A DNA stretch of 37,196 nucleotides from Hofstenia miamia (Eukaryota; Xenacoelomorpha; Acoela), in assembly GCA_004352715.1 (NCBI GenBank), contig SCFE01000005.1, positions 3,230,533-3,267,728 on the forward strand. Reading direction: 5' to 3'. Shown piece by piece: positions 1-11,149 of the stretch. The translations under genes were made by a program, and so were the position numbers. Positions within the stretch are counted from its first letter, which is position 1. Every line of letters begins with the position of its first letter. The notes under the pieces are model-generated. The model had not been told where the DNA came from, made no database searches, and worked only from the letters and a program-made list of their open reading frames with translations.

Positions 1-1615
1 ATTTATAATAGTAAAAATACACTATTTCAATGTGTTTTAAGTGCATATAACAGATTATCATTAGCAAATTTATTAAATATCAATGACCAAGTTCCTACAA
101 AGAACACCTATGATTCTGCAGACCCAATTGCTTGGCACAGATGCATATAACATTGCAAACAGCAAAGCAAATAGAAACACAAAGACATTTTGCGCAATCA
201 AAAATATCAATAACTAACACAATATGCTGACTTATACTCATTCTGCACCAACTTCTCACATCCTGTTATCAGATGATCTACTGTCTCCGCCTCTTTCTTA
301 CATAGCCTAAGCTTATCACTTACTTCCACTCTTCTGTCTATATGCTTCTTCACCCAGTTTGTTCTTATTGCTTGCTCCTGTGCTGCCATTATCAGTGCTT
401 CTGTTTCTCTTTTTAGTCCTTCCTTCTATAACCACTTGTTGCTTTCTTCTCTGTTACATTTTTCTGTGTTCCTCCAGTATTCTTCATGCATTGCCTTCTG
501 CCTATAACTTGTTTGTCTCCCTAATTCCATCCTACTCTGGTATGCTGTCTTTCCCTCATTCTCAGTTCTTATCTTCCTTGGGACCTTTTAGGACTTAGGG
601 ACCCTTATGCCTTACCATGTACACCCTATCTACATCTCCATTTAATTGAAATGCTGTGCTTGCCTTCTCCAATGTCTCCACTTGCTTCTGCAACATTTTG
701 CTTGAACTAGCATACATCTTCAGATCGTCCATGTACCACAGGTGAGTCACTGCTCAACCATTCTTCTCCAACTTATACCCTATACCTGTCTCCTTTAACT
801 TTTCTGTGATGGAGATTAACTACAGAAAGTAGTGGTGCTAAGCTGTCACCCTGGAGTAAGCCTCATCTAAACCTCAACCTGTGTCCATCTATCTCAGTCT
901 GCCACTTTCCCATCTCCCTCTCTAGAAACTCAACACATTTCTGTTAAACTCCATTGGCCTCTAGTATCCTCAATACCCACCTATGTGATATGCTGTCATA
1001 TGCCTTCCTGTAGTCTTTCCAAGCCATTGCAAAGTTTGTCTTCCTTCTACAATTCTCCTCAACTGCCTGGTCTATCAACAACTGATTTTGCATCCTCTTG
1101 TTTTGTCCTACATCCCTTCTGCTCCTCTGGTATCAACCTGTTCTGTTCTAAGTAACATGCCAGCCTACTTGAAATCACCAAAGTTAGCAATTTCCTAGTT
1201 GTTGGCAGACATGTTATTGGCCTGAAGTTGCTTGCTATAATACCTTTCTTTGGGTCATTCTGTGTCAGAAATGTCCTTCTCACTAACATCTACTCTGGGC
1301 ACCCACTCACCACACACTCCTCTAATGCTACTGCTAGTCTCTCATGAACACTTGTGAACTTCTTCATTCAATACCCATGTACCTCATCTCCGCCTGGCAC
1401 CTTCCAGTTCTTCATCTTCTTTAGAGCCTCCTTCAGCTTTCCAGTTGTGATTACTTCTTCTTCTTGTCTGAATTCCTTCTGCATCTGCACACTCTCTTTC
1501 TCTGGTCCTGCACTTCCCCATATTTTTTCCCAGAACCTTACTGCATCCTCGCCTGCTTTAGCTGTAGCCTTTTGACCTGCATCTAGTGTAGAATCTTGAC
1601 AACCTTCCAACTAGT
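1..1615 (-). pseudogene. R2/R4/NeSL-like LINE, reverse transcriptase and C-terminal part (decayed)
   Basis: This is the RT core and C-terminal part of a non-LTR retrotransposon ORF. Read from 1610 downward it gives the pre-RT segment ending NWKVPGGDEVHGY, then PKKG..SNFRPITCLPT (near 1200-1255) and PEEQKGC (near 1130). After a one-base frameshift near 1085 it gives the motif A region AWKDYRKAYDS (near 1000-1030), then LLQGDSLAPL (near 845), and the catalytic YMDD at 724-735. Further down are ETEALIMAAQEQAIRTNW and the Cys/His segment LCKKEAETVDHLITGC (207-389), which normally follows RT in this family; the first Cys of its CxxC pair reads Leu. At least three in-frame stops and one frameshift show that it is dead. 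The restriction-like endonuclease expected next is not recognisable in 1-206. The family is clear from the RT; the exact clade (R2, R4 or NeSL) is inference. Confidence 0.88.
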
Positions 1616-3156
1616 AAACTTAAGTGTAATTTAAGAGCTACTTTGACTATTTCCTATTTTTACCAAGTAAGGTAGGTGACAGATTCCAAATTCCATCTCT
1701 ATTCTTTTGTTCTTACTTGTAGTTACTTAACACTTAGACTAATATCTATGCAACAACTATATTCAATGCTCAGAGCAACAACAGTAATTTAGGTTCAAGA
1801 CAGGAGATGGTTGGTACAAAGTACAGGGTTACACACCTGACCTGAGGCAAAGCACAAAGAGGAATTGAAGAACTACGATTTAATTATTAATTCCAACAAA
1901 CACTTTCACATCAAAAGAAACACCAATCACCACAATGAAGACTCAGTGCATGAAATGTTGTGTGATAATGAAATTGTGACAATGTGTGGATAACCTACTA
2001 ATTTAATGCATTGATTGTTCTTGTTATTAATGATGTTGTAATATAAAGGAGATTTGCAACCTGAATGCATTAGCTTGTTATCATGCCTTACATGTAATAA
2101 TCCTACAGATAAATATCTATATGCTAATAACCTATNNNNNNNNNNNNNNNNNNNNNNNNNNNNNNNNNNNNNNNNNNNNNNNNNNNNNNNNNNNNNNNNN
2201 NNNNNNNNNNNNNNNNNNNNNNNNNNNNNNNNNNNNNNNNNNNNNNNNNNNNNNNNNNNNNNNNNNNNNNNNNNNNNNNNNNNNNNNNNNNNNNNNNNNN
2301 NNNNNNNNNNNNNNNNNNNNNNNNNNNNNNNNNNNNNNNNNNNNNNNNNNNNNNNNNNNNNNNNNNNNNNNNNNNNNNNNNNNNNNNNNNNNNNNNNNNN
2401 NNNNNNNNNNNNNNNNNNNNNNNNNNNNNNNNNNNNNNNNNNNNNNNNNNNNNNNNNNNNNNNNNNNNNNNNNNNNNNNNNNNNNNNNNNNNNNNNNNNN
2501 NNNNNNNNNNNNNNNNNNNNNNNNNNNNNNNNNNNNNNNNNNNNNNNNNNNNNNNNNNNNNNNNNNNNNNNNNNNNNNNNNNNNNNNNNNNNNNNNNNNN
2601 NNNNNNNNNNNNNNNNNNNNNNNNNNNNNNNNNNNNNNNNNNNNNNNNNNNNNNNNNNNNNNNNNNNNNNNNNNNNNNNNNNNNNNNNNNNNNNNNNNNN
2701 NNNNNNNNNNNNNNNNNNNNNNNNNNNNNNNNNNNNNNNNNNNNNNNNNNNNNNNNNNNNNNNNNNNNNNNNNNNNNNNNNNNNNNNNNNNNNNNNNNNN
2801 NNNNNNNNNNNNNNNNNNNNNNNNNNNNNTACTAGAAATTGTTTAAACAATCAAATATTTGGCTAGTACCTGTTACTACTGAGTTGTTGACAATTTATTA
2901 AATCTTGATTATCTTTCTTCTGCCCCCTTGCGCACATCAGCATTAATTAGCATTTTGCGACTTTGCCTTTTTACCAATTGTCAAATATCCTTTTGTACTG
3001 CCAATCAATTAGTAGAAAAATTACTGCTTATAAATTTTACAAATAGTTAACTAATCATAATCATGTGTTGTACAATTAATATTTATATCAAAATTCAATC
3101 TTAGTTCTTTCCTTTGTTTCTCTCAATTTGACCACACATGATTTGAATTATGTTAC
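1616..3156. mobile_element. 1.54-kb insertion inside the LINE, flanked by ACTAGT duplication
   Basis: The hexamer ACTAGT occurs at 1610-1615 and again at 3157-3162, exactly where the LINE ORF breaks off and resumes. This is what an insertion with a target-site duplication looks like; 4-6 bp are possible because the edge bases are ambiguous. The inserted DNA is AT-rich and has no recognisable coding region. Its ends (AAACTTAAGTG and GAATTATGTTAC) do not form a convincing terminal inverted repeat and are not TG..CA. 694 bases are unknown (2136-2829), so the class of the element cannot be decided. Confidence 0.6.
2136..2829. other. Assembly gap (694 N)
   Basis: A run of 694 undetermined bases inside the insertion in the LINE. 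Confidence 1.
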
Positions 3157-3950
3157 ACTAGTTCTTTGTAGAATCTTCCTTCTTGGATCTCAAACTTTAT
3201 ATTGTCTCTTGCCTGCTTTGCCCTTGACCTATATTTTCTCTGTTTCTCAGCTTCTGCAACTAATCTCTGCTTAAGCTCTTCTCTTACAGTTTCTATAGTC
3301 TTCCCATTACCTACCCTGCACCTGTCCTGTATTGCCTTAGTTGTCCTGATCTTCCCTAATTGCTGCCTAATTTTTGCCACTTTGTTCTCTATTCTATTAT
3401 CACATGCTGGCTTTCTGTCTCCATTCTCTTCTTGCTGTGTTTTCTTCTTCATGTGCATGCCTACATTCTTCAGCACCTCCCATGCACCTGCATACACTAA
3501 CCTGTTTATCTCTGTTACACTCTTAGCATCTATCCTTTCTAATATTTTGTTAACCTTTGATGTTTCTACTGCTAACTTGCTTCTCTTAATTCCTCTTGGT
3601 AGTGGCAACCTACTTCTGTCTTCTATTTCTCTCTTCATCCCTTCCTTGATTGCTGCCTCTGTTTCAACAGCTGCAGTTTCTGCTGTTTCTATCACTACTT
3701 CTGCTAGTACATCTGCCACTTCATTTTCTTTTTGCTTCATCTGCTCAGTTCTCCTTCAGCTTCAACTTTCTGACCTGACCTGCAAACCTCTGCTCTGTAA
3801 ATTCTCAATCCTGTTTCTTTTTTTTCCATTCTTCCAATATTCTCTTCCTATAGCCCCTCTCATCTTGTCTGCTTCTTCTGTGACACTCCAATGCTATCCT
3901 GTTTTGCTCATCTGTCTACTTGTGCCATTGTCCATTGGTCTGTGGATTGA
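3157..3950 (-). pseudogene. R2/R4/NeSL-like LINE, N-terminal part of the same ORF
   Basis: This is the upstream part of the LINE ORF at 1-1615. It is open from 3740 to 3157 (about 195 codons) and, with stops, can be followed up to about 3950. It is a highly charged, helical pre-RT region: INRLVYAGAWEVLKNVG, then ENKVAKIRQQLGKI, then VREELKQRL and YRSRAKQARDN, ending RFYKEL. That order of segments is what precedes the RT in this LINE family. A further match upstream (WSVTEEADKMRG, near 3880) lies beyond an in-frame stop. The ORF is cut exactly at the ACTAGT at 3157-3162, and its stop codon (3153-3155) is supplied by the inserted DNA. The frame resumes, shifted by one base, at 1610. No upstream promoter or 5' end can be placed. 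Confidence 0.78.
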
Positions 3951-3955
3951 GTAGT

Positions 3956-4448
3956 AATTTTTGTATACCATCTATAAATATTTTTTTTACATTTGTAATT
4001 TTATGACTAAATAAAGTTGATGATCCTTATTATAATTATTACAAATACATCTCTCCTTTTCATTAATAAAATATTAAAAATTAAAATATTAAAAAAATAT
4101 AAAATTAAATGAGCAATCCCAAAAATTTATGTATTTAGATAAAAATTATAATGGCTTTCATCACATATCAATTAAATTGTGGAATAATTTAGATTATGAA
4201 ATGCCAATAGAAAAAAATTATAAATAATTGAAACAACTTCTTCTAATAAAACAGAATACATTAGGGATGGTAATACACTTCATGTATTCAAAACATACAT
4301 CCAACATTGAGCACATACACAAAAATTCACTCAAACATTGATTATATTATTATATATTGTACATATTAATTTGTAGATAATTATTTGTATATATATTTTT
4401 TGTCATGTGTTAGTTTGTAGATTTTTGTATACATATATTGCACAATAA
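3956..4448. other. AT-rich spacer, no gene seen
   Basis: Strongly AT-rich sequence between the LINE fragment and the first solo LTR. I see no coding potential, RNA gene or repeat structure. Confidence 0.6.
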
Positions 4449-5550
4449 TGTAGCATCATCCAAATCAACTAAGCTGCTAACGTCAAATCAGAAAGAAAAT
4501 AAGATTGAAGAAGAATTATGATTAGCAATATTATAAATTATTAGATCAGTTAGATTAATTTGTATCATGTAACCAAGAAACAATAAGTGTCAACTTTAAG
4601 AGATTAGTGTCTGTTGATGACAATACTTTTGACAAAACGAGGGGGGGAAATCACTTCCATTATTTTTAACTGCCATATTGGCAGATAATAGTTCAAATTT
4701 GAAATCAACAGGTACTTTTCTGAATTTGCTATAAATAGATTTGAAACCTTGTAAGCAATTGATAAAGAATTTTATTCAGAATTCTTATTTTGTTTTGTTA
4801 ATATGGTTTGATTAGTTATTACAATGTCAAGCTAAACAAGTTGTGTTTAGTAGTGGTCTGGATTCATCATTGAGATTGATTCTAGGGTCTTTGTGTCAGA
4901 CTACAAAAGTGCACTTAAGTTAGGTATAGGGGTTTTTCTCTCATTTAGCTGACTAGTGATCATTCATTACATGTATCAAAATAAGTGAATTCAAAATATG
5001 GTTGGATGACCAAACCCTAGGTAATATATTATTACTATTTCAGATCCAAATTAGTGACTATAAAATGACTGATAAAGTGACTGAACATGTACTAATTAAT
5101 AAATGTAGTTTAGGAAGCTATTCAATATCAAACTATTTATTAAAACCAATATATTTTGGTAATGGCTACATGTAATATTAATTAAGCAGCTAGTAACAAC
5201 TTTTACAAAATAGAGTCTAAGTTAAATTGTGTCTTGTCTTGAGTATACACTGAGTTAGGATAGGGTATCACTGAGCTGAGAGGTGGAACTCAACCAAATG
5301 GATTGCCAATGGACTGGTGAAACTGGATGTGGAGATCAGCTTTGGGCAGATGCCCACTACCAATCTTTGGAGAGATTGCTGTATTTCTTCATCACCTAAA
5401 CAGTGAATAGTCAAATGTAGCTATGTTATGTTAACAGAGAAACAAAAGTCAAACAGTATCTAGTCAGTAAATCCCTACCTGCAAAGACACAACTAATGTT
5501 ATACAATAACAAAGGATAAATAGTAGTAATGCCTGGTAGAGGATGTTACA
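4449..5550 (+). mobile_element. Solo LTR, Ty3/mdg1-like family (subfamily II)
   Basis: This 1102-bp LTR starts TGTAGCATC and ends GATGTTACA, a near-perfect short terminal inverted repeat with TG..CA ends. It is flanked on both sides by ATAA (4445-4448 and 5551-5554), a 4-bp target duplication. No PBS or coding sequence adjoins it, so it is a solo LTR left by LTR-LTR recombination. TATAAATAG at 4730-4738 (281 bp in) is the likely core promoter; CAACAGGTACTT sits 13 bp upstream of it. It shares long stretches with the LTRs at 12338, 15032 and 26026 but is closer to those at 18832, 19368 and 30861 (for example the GGGCAGATGCCC segment). Confidence 0.85.
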
Positions 5551-5998
5551 ATAAATTGCTCTGACTCTTACTCTAAACAATATTTTTTCACCTTCTGGTA
5601 TTTGGGCCACCTAAGTATGCTTAACTCCTTCTTGCAAGCATACATTTAAAGATTAATAAACAAAAATATAAATGCATTATTTATTTTTACTACTTCTTAT
5701 TTTAAGGGATGTATTGCTTGTGTAGCATAATCCATCACATAGGCTTCTGAAAACCAAGATCATAGAAAAGGAAAGAAGGAAGATGATTAAATTTAATTAA
5801 GCAACTTAAATGATGATATTTGCTAACCAAGATTTATAAATCAAATATAAAAATGTACAAGCAAGTACTTGCTGATAAATTTATTTGGCAAAAATCTGAG
5901 GGTGAATTTGCTTCTCATTATTTTTAGTAAACTAGGCAGAAGTGTCTTAAAAAATTCCAATCAACAGGTACTTGTTTTAATTGAAAGTATAAATAGTA

Positions 5999-6804
5999 TG
6001 GCATCACTCTCTGCATCACAAATCTTACTTAATAATTCAAAATTAGTAATTGATCAATTATGCATAATTTAATTGGATTTGTAAATGCCTTGAGTGACGT
6101 TATTTGCTTAGACAATCTGTGCTATTTTGAATATTTAATATTTCTGCTGCACAGTAATTCTGATTTCTGTTATTTATTGTACACAATGCCATGAAGCATC
6201 TGCTTATGTTTACAGTATGTTTTAGTGCCACATTTTGTTCATTATTTCCAGTCTTCTTTTCTTTAAATATGATGTTTTTGTTATATGAGGTTCAATAGAA
6301 TTTATTCAATGCTTATTTTTGGTTGTGTATGTAATTTTCTAAAATGCTTTTCTAAATTACTGATTATTGCTGAGGGTGCTTTGTTCAGGTACAGCTTTAC
6401 AATCCCATCATTACAGCACTTCAGCAAGTATATGGATAGGGTTTTACACTTTGCTTGTCATTCATTATGTTTTATATTTTCTTGCAGCACCTAAATTGCA
6501 TGAGCTGAGGCCTGCACTGAGTTTAGGTTTATTAGCATGTAGGGCTTACACTTTGCACCCAAGAGCTTTTAGGGCTTCTCTCCTTCTATTCTTTTAAATT
6601 AGTGCTCCATCCTAAATGACTCTTTCTTACAAGGTTCTCTGTTTTGGGTCAGCCAAGTGCGGCCATGCATCCTTCCCTTACCTGATCTCCTGGCTACCTT
6701 TAACTTTTACTAGGAATAGGTTCATTTGGCTCTGGAGTCAGGCCATTAATTAAGACATCAGCAAATCCTGGTGTTTTACTATGCAGATTTTCATGGTGAT
6801 GCCA
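5999..6804. mobile_element. Possible DNA transposon or MITE with 9-bp terminal inverted repeat
   Basis: Family LTR sequence stops just after TATAAATAG (5996) and resumes near 6826. The intervening DNA starts TGGCATCAC (5999-6007) and ends GTGATGCCA (6796-6804), perfect inverted 9-mers. No transposase is recognisable in the short ORFs inside. A clear target-site duplication is not visible and 6805-6825 is unaccounted for, so the borders are tentative. Confidence 0.35.
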
Positions 6805-8238
6805 CAATAGAGAGAAAACATTGTAACAATTGATGAAGTATATTCATCTGAAATCTTGTTTTGCTCTTAATTCTGGTTTGATTACTTATTACAAATATCT
6901 AGCTAAACAGTTCATGCTGTGTAGTGGTCAGGATCCCATGATGGGAATGGTTCATGGTTCTTCACCCCTGATCATGAAATGCATCTAAGTTAGGTGTACA
7001 GTTAAGAGTTCTTTTTACATCTCACATTTAGCTGGCTATCTATCTTTTTCCAGCATGTATGTTATAATGTAGAATCACTGGGGTGTGATTCTAGTGAACA
7101 CAAAGAGAATACAGTTCAAACTATCTTTATTTAAAAAATGTTTTGGTCTTTATATACAATGTTATTTACAATATGTACAAATATAACAACTACCAGTCAC
7201 TAACAAGAAAAGTGCAAGGTCTGGCCAATAAATAGTAACAACTACCATCAATGCTACAATAAGAATTCTGAAACAGCTAGTTAGCCAAACATAGGATATA
7301 TCTTACCCCCTTTTTAGATCCAAATTATTGACTACAAAGTGAATGATAATGAGACCATTTATTATATTAATTATCTTAGTTAAATGTAGGATTGGGAAAC
7401 TACCATTTATTTAATAAGTAATTTGAATGCCAATAGTTTTTCAGTAATGGAAGTGTTTTAAATATGTTAACTTGTTAACAAAGCAGCTAGTGACTAGTCA
7501 GGTTGCATGAAACTTATGTCAGTATTATTTATTAGGATTGAAACACAACATCACATGATACAAAAAGATTGGAAGTTGAGTTGTGTCAGATCATTAGTAA
7601 GCACTGTCATATTTTAGGGTACACATAATAAGCTTCTTTGAGATTAGTGTCAGAGATTCATTGAAGGGATTGGATTACTGGATTTGTTGCTGTCAGAAGA
7701 ACAGCATTGGGTGGATGCCAAATGTACAGGACAACTGTGAAGAAATCTCACCTAAAGGGTGATTGTTAATATATTTGCTAATAATAGCTAACAGAGAAAC
7801 ATTACTAATTTACAGAGCAGTTGAGAACAAATAGATCCCTTCATACCAAATTGATGGAGAACCAAAGTATTAGATTTTGATAACTTGACATTGGGCCTGG
7901 CAGGAGATGCTATCCTTGGAAATGCAGCAATGTATTATTTTCCATAAAACATTATATAAGCTGTTGTAGTAAAAGAAATTAACAACAATAAAACCTGTAA
8001 AAATACAAATACAGTTTAAAATAAACACAAATTTCATTTTCATACACAATGTAGAAATAATTTTTGAAAAAAGTTTGGATAAAAGAGTATCAGAAAATAA
8101 ATTCTCTTTCTTAAGGCTTGTTTACATGTAAACATCTAATTGCATTAATTGATTTCATTGCAAAATGAGTAGTTAAGTTTTGCTATGCCCAGTAAATAAT
8201 AAAATATCTGAATTAACATTACAATAATATCAATGGCA
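6795..8238 (+). repeat. First copy of an apparently identical 1444-bp direct duplication
   Basis: The block GGTGATGCCACAATAG..ATATCAATGGCA is repeated at 8240-9683 with a constant offset of 1445. I saw no differences by eye. A single N (8239) separates the copies. Within it, 7917-8238 is AT-rich DNA beyond the eroded LTR end, with no gene. Confidence 0.9.
7068..7258 (+). mobile_element. Short 191-bp solo LTR nested in the larger LTR
   Basis: This 191-bp insert starts TGTAGAATC and ends ATGCTACA (TGTAG..CTACA ends). It is flanked by ATAA at 7064-7067 and 7259-7262. Removing the insert and one ATAA restores the order seen in the solo LTR at 4449 (CATGTAT..GAATTC..GCCAAAC), so the borders are exact. 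Near its 5' end is a perfect 9-bp hairpin, TAGAATCAC/GTGATTCTA (7070-7078, 7085-7093). It does not look like the 1.1-kb family and must come from another short-LTR element. A second, identical copy at 8513-8703 belongs to the duplicated block. Confidence 0.65.
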
Positions 8239-8239
8239 N

Positions 8240-9683
8240 GGTGATGCCACAATAGAGAGAAAACATTGTAACAATTGATGAAGTATATTCATCTGAAATC
8301 TTGTTTTGCTCTTAATTCTGGTTTGATTACTTATTACAAATATCTAGCTAAACAGTTCATGCTGTGTAGTGGTCAGGATCCCATGATGGGAATGGTTCAT
8401 GGTTCTTCACCCCTGATCATGAAATGCATCTAAGTTAGGTGTACAGTTAAGAGTTCTTTTTACATCTCACATTTAGCTGGCTATCTATCTTTTTCCAGCA
8501 TGTATGTTATAATGTAGAATCACTGGGGTGTGATTCTAGTGAACACAAAGAGAATACAGTTCAAACTATCTTTATTTAAAAAATGTTTTGGTCTTTATAT
8601 ACAATGTTATTTACAATATGTACAAATATAACAACTACCAGTCACTAACAAGAAAAGTGCAAGGTCTGGCCAATAAATAGTAACAACTACCATCAATGCT
8701 ACAATAAGAATTCTGAAACAGCTAGTTAGCCAAACATAGGATATATCTTACCCCCTTTTTAGATCCAAATTATTGACTACAAAGTGAATGATAATGAGAC
8801 CATTTATTATATTAATTATCTTAGTTAAATGTAGGATTGGGAAACTACCATTTATTTAATAAGTAATTTGAATGCCAATAGTTTTTCAGTAATGGAAGTG
8901 TTTTAAATATGTTAACTTGTTAACAAAGCAGCTAGTGACTAGTCAGGTTGCATGAAACTTATGTCAGTATTATTTATTAGGATTGAAACACAACATCACA
9001 TGATACAAAAAGATTGGAAGTTGAGTTGTGTCAGATCATTAGTAAGCACTGTCATATTTTAGGGTACACATAATAAGCTTCTTTGAGATTAGTGTCAGAG
9101 ATTCATTGAAGGGATTGGATTACTGGATTTGTTGCTGTCAGAAGAACAGCATTGGGTGGATGCCAAATGTACAGGACAACTGTGAAGAAATCTCACCTAA
9201 AGGGTGATTGTTAATATATTTGCTAATAATAGCTAACAGAGAAACATTACTAATTTACAGAGCAGTTGAGAACAAATAGATCCCTTCATACCAAATTGAT
9301 GGAGAACCAAAGTATTAGATTTTGATAACTTGACATTGGGCCTGGCAGGAGATGCTATCCTTGGAAATGCAGCAATGTATTATTTTCCATAAAACATTAT
9401 ATAAGCTGTTGTAGTAAAAGAAATTAACAACAATAAAACCTGTAAAAATACAAATACAGTTTAAAATAAACACAAATTTCATTTTCATACACAATGTAGA
9501 AATAATTTTTGAAAAAAGTTTGGATAAAAGAGTATCAGAAAATAAATTCTCTTTCTTAAGGCTTGTTTACATGTAAACATCTAATTGCATTAATTGATTT
9601 CATTGCAAAATGAGTAGTTAAGTTTTGCTATGCCCAGTAAATAATAAAATATCTGAATTAACATTACAATAATATCAATGGCA
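8240..9683 (+). repeat. Second copy of the 1444-bp direct duplication
   Basis: It matches 6795-8238 throughout, including the nested short LTR (8513-8703) and the eroded LTR end near 9361. Identity of this degree in old, decayed sequence, joined by one N, suggests unmerged overlapping contigs rather than a biological duplication. Confidence 0.9.
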
Positions 9684-11149
9684 ACATTTATATATGTTTT
9701 CCATAAAAGCCCAAGCAAAATATTAAAATGTAAGCTGTTCCATTTCTAAAATGAGGAGACACACCTCATTTACATTTCTCATTCTGATTTTTGAGATTGT
9801 ATTATGTTGTGAGATGAAAGTATTAAACAATTTTAAGAAGAAACCAACAAAAAATTAAAAAATTTCTAAGAAATTTAGGTTAATCAATGCACAAATTTAA
9901 AACAATTTAGAAAATTTTTGACTTAATTGGGAGCATGTGAAAATGCACATTCAATACTAGTGGGTAGCCAAATGGAATCATTTACTGGAGGGGCTCACAC
10001 CTTTTTCAGGAAGGGTTGAACTCCATAGACCTCATGCTTATGGGCTTGTAGGACACATTTATTGTATTAAAGTTAACAATGCCATTTGATTTTCAACAGA
10101 ATTGAATTAGCATTGTTCATTAACTAAAGGGCATATGCATCAATGACCATATTAATCCAATGCAATTAACCAATAACATTCTTAGTGTAGTGCTTATGGG
10201 CCACAATATGACAAAAGACACTATCAGTCAAGTAAAATAAAGGAATTTTGAATTAAACTCTGTAAATGCACATAAATTTATTTTGAAATTGAGCAAGTGC
10301 TTGGTCTTGCATATATTTTTCAGGAGAACAAAATTTTCTCCAAAATCTGCAGGATGGATTGATTTCTGTTCTATGAGGTTTGAACAGGCCTACATCCCTG
10401 AATTTTGTAGGATTATTTAAGCATAGAGAACATAGCATACACATTAAAAGAATCTTTTTTGTTATTTTCTTCTTTAAAGTTAACAGTAAAATGTGCTTGA
10501 CTTTAACCTGAATATTTATGACCAGAATAATGATCTCTTATTTGAAAATAGATTTTTTGCACAGATATCATTCTTATTTTTTTGGCTGAATCATTCTATG
10601 TTTCACCTCTGTTGTTTAATTGTTTAACAGCATTTTCATCTATTTCTTTACACCAAAATGAGCATTTCTGTGGTCAATAACAACAAATTATATATTGATA
10701 TCAGAAAATGCCAATGATAATATTTAAGTCACTAAAGTATTCCATTTTTAGACATTTTCAACCATTTTAAAATTCAAAGGGGTTTTAAACTTGGCATTCA
10801 TAAATTTATCAATGTTAAATTTAGTTTAACTCATTAAGCAAAAAAATATAATATTTTTGTAGATTTGTTACTGAGAAATAGAAATGGAACAAATATAGGG
10901 AATTATACAGATGAGATTGAAATTTTTTAGCCTGAATATTTAATTCATTATTACTAACTAAAAGTAAGTAAAAGGCCAATTAAAAAACAATATAATAACA
11001 ATATAATATTCAAATATGTTCCATATTAGTCTGTATATATAAAGGGTGTACTCAAGGGGGTGTGCAGGTGGCCCAACCTATCTTGTTGAATTTCTCTGGG
11101 GGCCAGCCTCCCTTTTAAAAATGGTGCTTAAATTGTAGTGCCTTGCAGA
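9684..11149. other. AT-rich stretch, no recognised gene
   Basis: About 1.5 kb with no convincing gene. A 63-codon minus-strand ORF at 10253-10444 has a CxxC near its start (MCMLCSLC) and matches nothing I know. It lies in the direction in which the polymerase pseudogene to the right would continue, but I cannot recognise the expected polymerase C-terminal motifs here. Confidence 0.5.

Larger units (their letters stand above)
5721..7916 (+). mobile_element. Diverged LTR of the same family carrying two nested insertions
   Basis: It starts TGTAGCATAATCC at 5721 and ends near GCCTGGCAGGAGATGCTA (about 7916), the decayed counterpart of the family 3' end GCCTGGTAGAGGATGTTACA. Family landmarks occur in order: AACAGGTACTTG (near 5964), TATAAATAG (5988-5996), TGGTTTGATTA, GCTAAACA..GTAGTGGTC, TTAGGTGTACA, TTTAGCTGGCTA, CAGCTAGTGAC and the terminal block. 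It is about twice the normal length because DNA at about 5999-6804 and 7068-7258 interrupts it. It lacks adjoining internal sequence. The end is eroded, so the right border is approximate and no target duplication can be assigned. Confidence 0.7.

Noticed and set aside
359-598. Plus-strand ORF of 79 codons, hydrophobic
   Set aside because: It is the antisense shadow of the LINE coding strand, where the minus strand reads recognisable RT-family protein.
1927-2866. Long ORFs across 2136-2829
   Set aside because: They consist mainly of undetermined bases.
3202-3954. Plus-strand ORF of 250 codons that looks like a membrane protein
   Set aside because: It is the antisense of the Lys/Glu-rich LINE N-terminal region; hydrophobic Leu/Ser/Phe runs are expected there.
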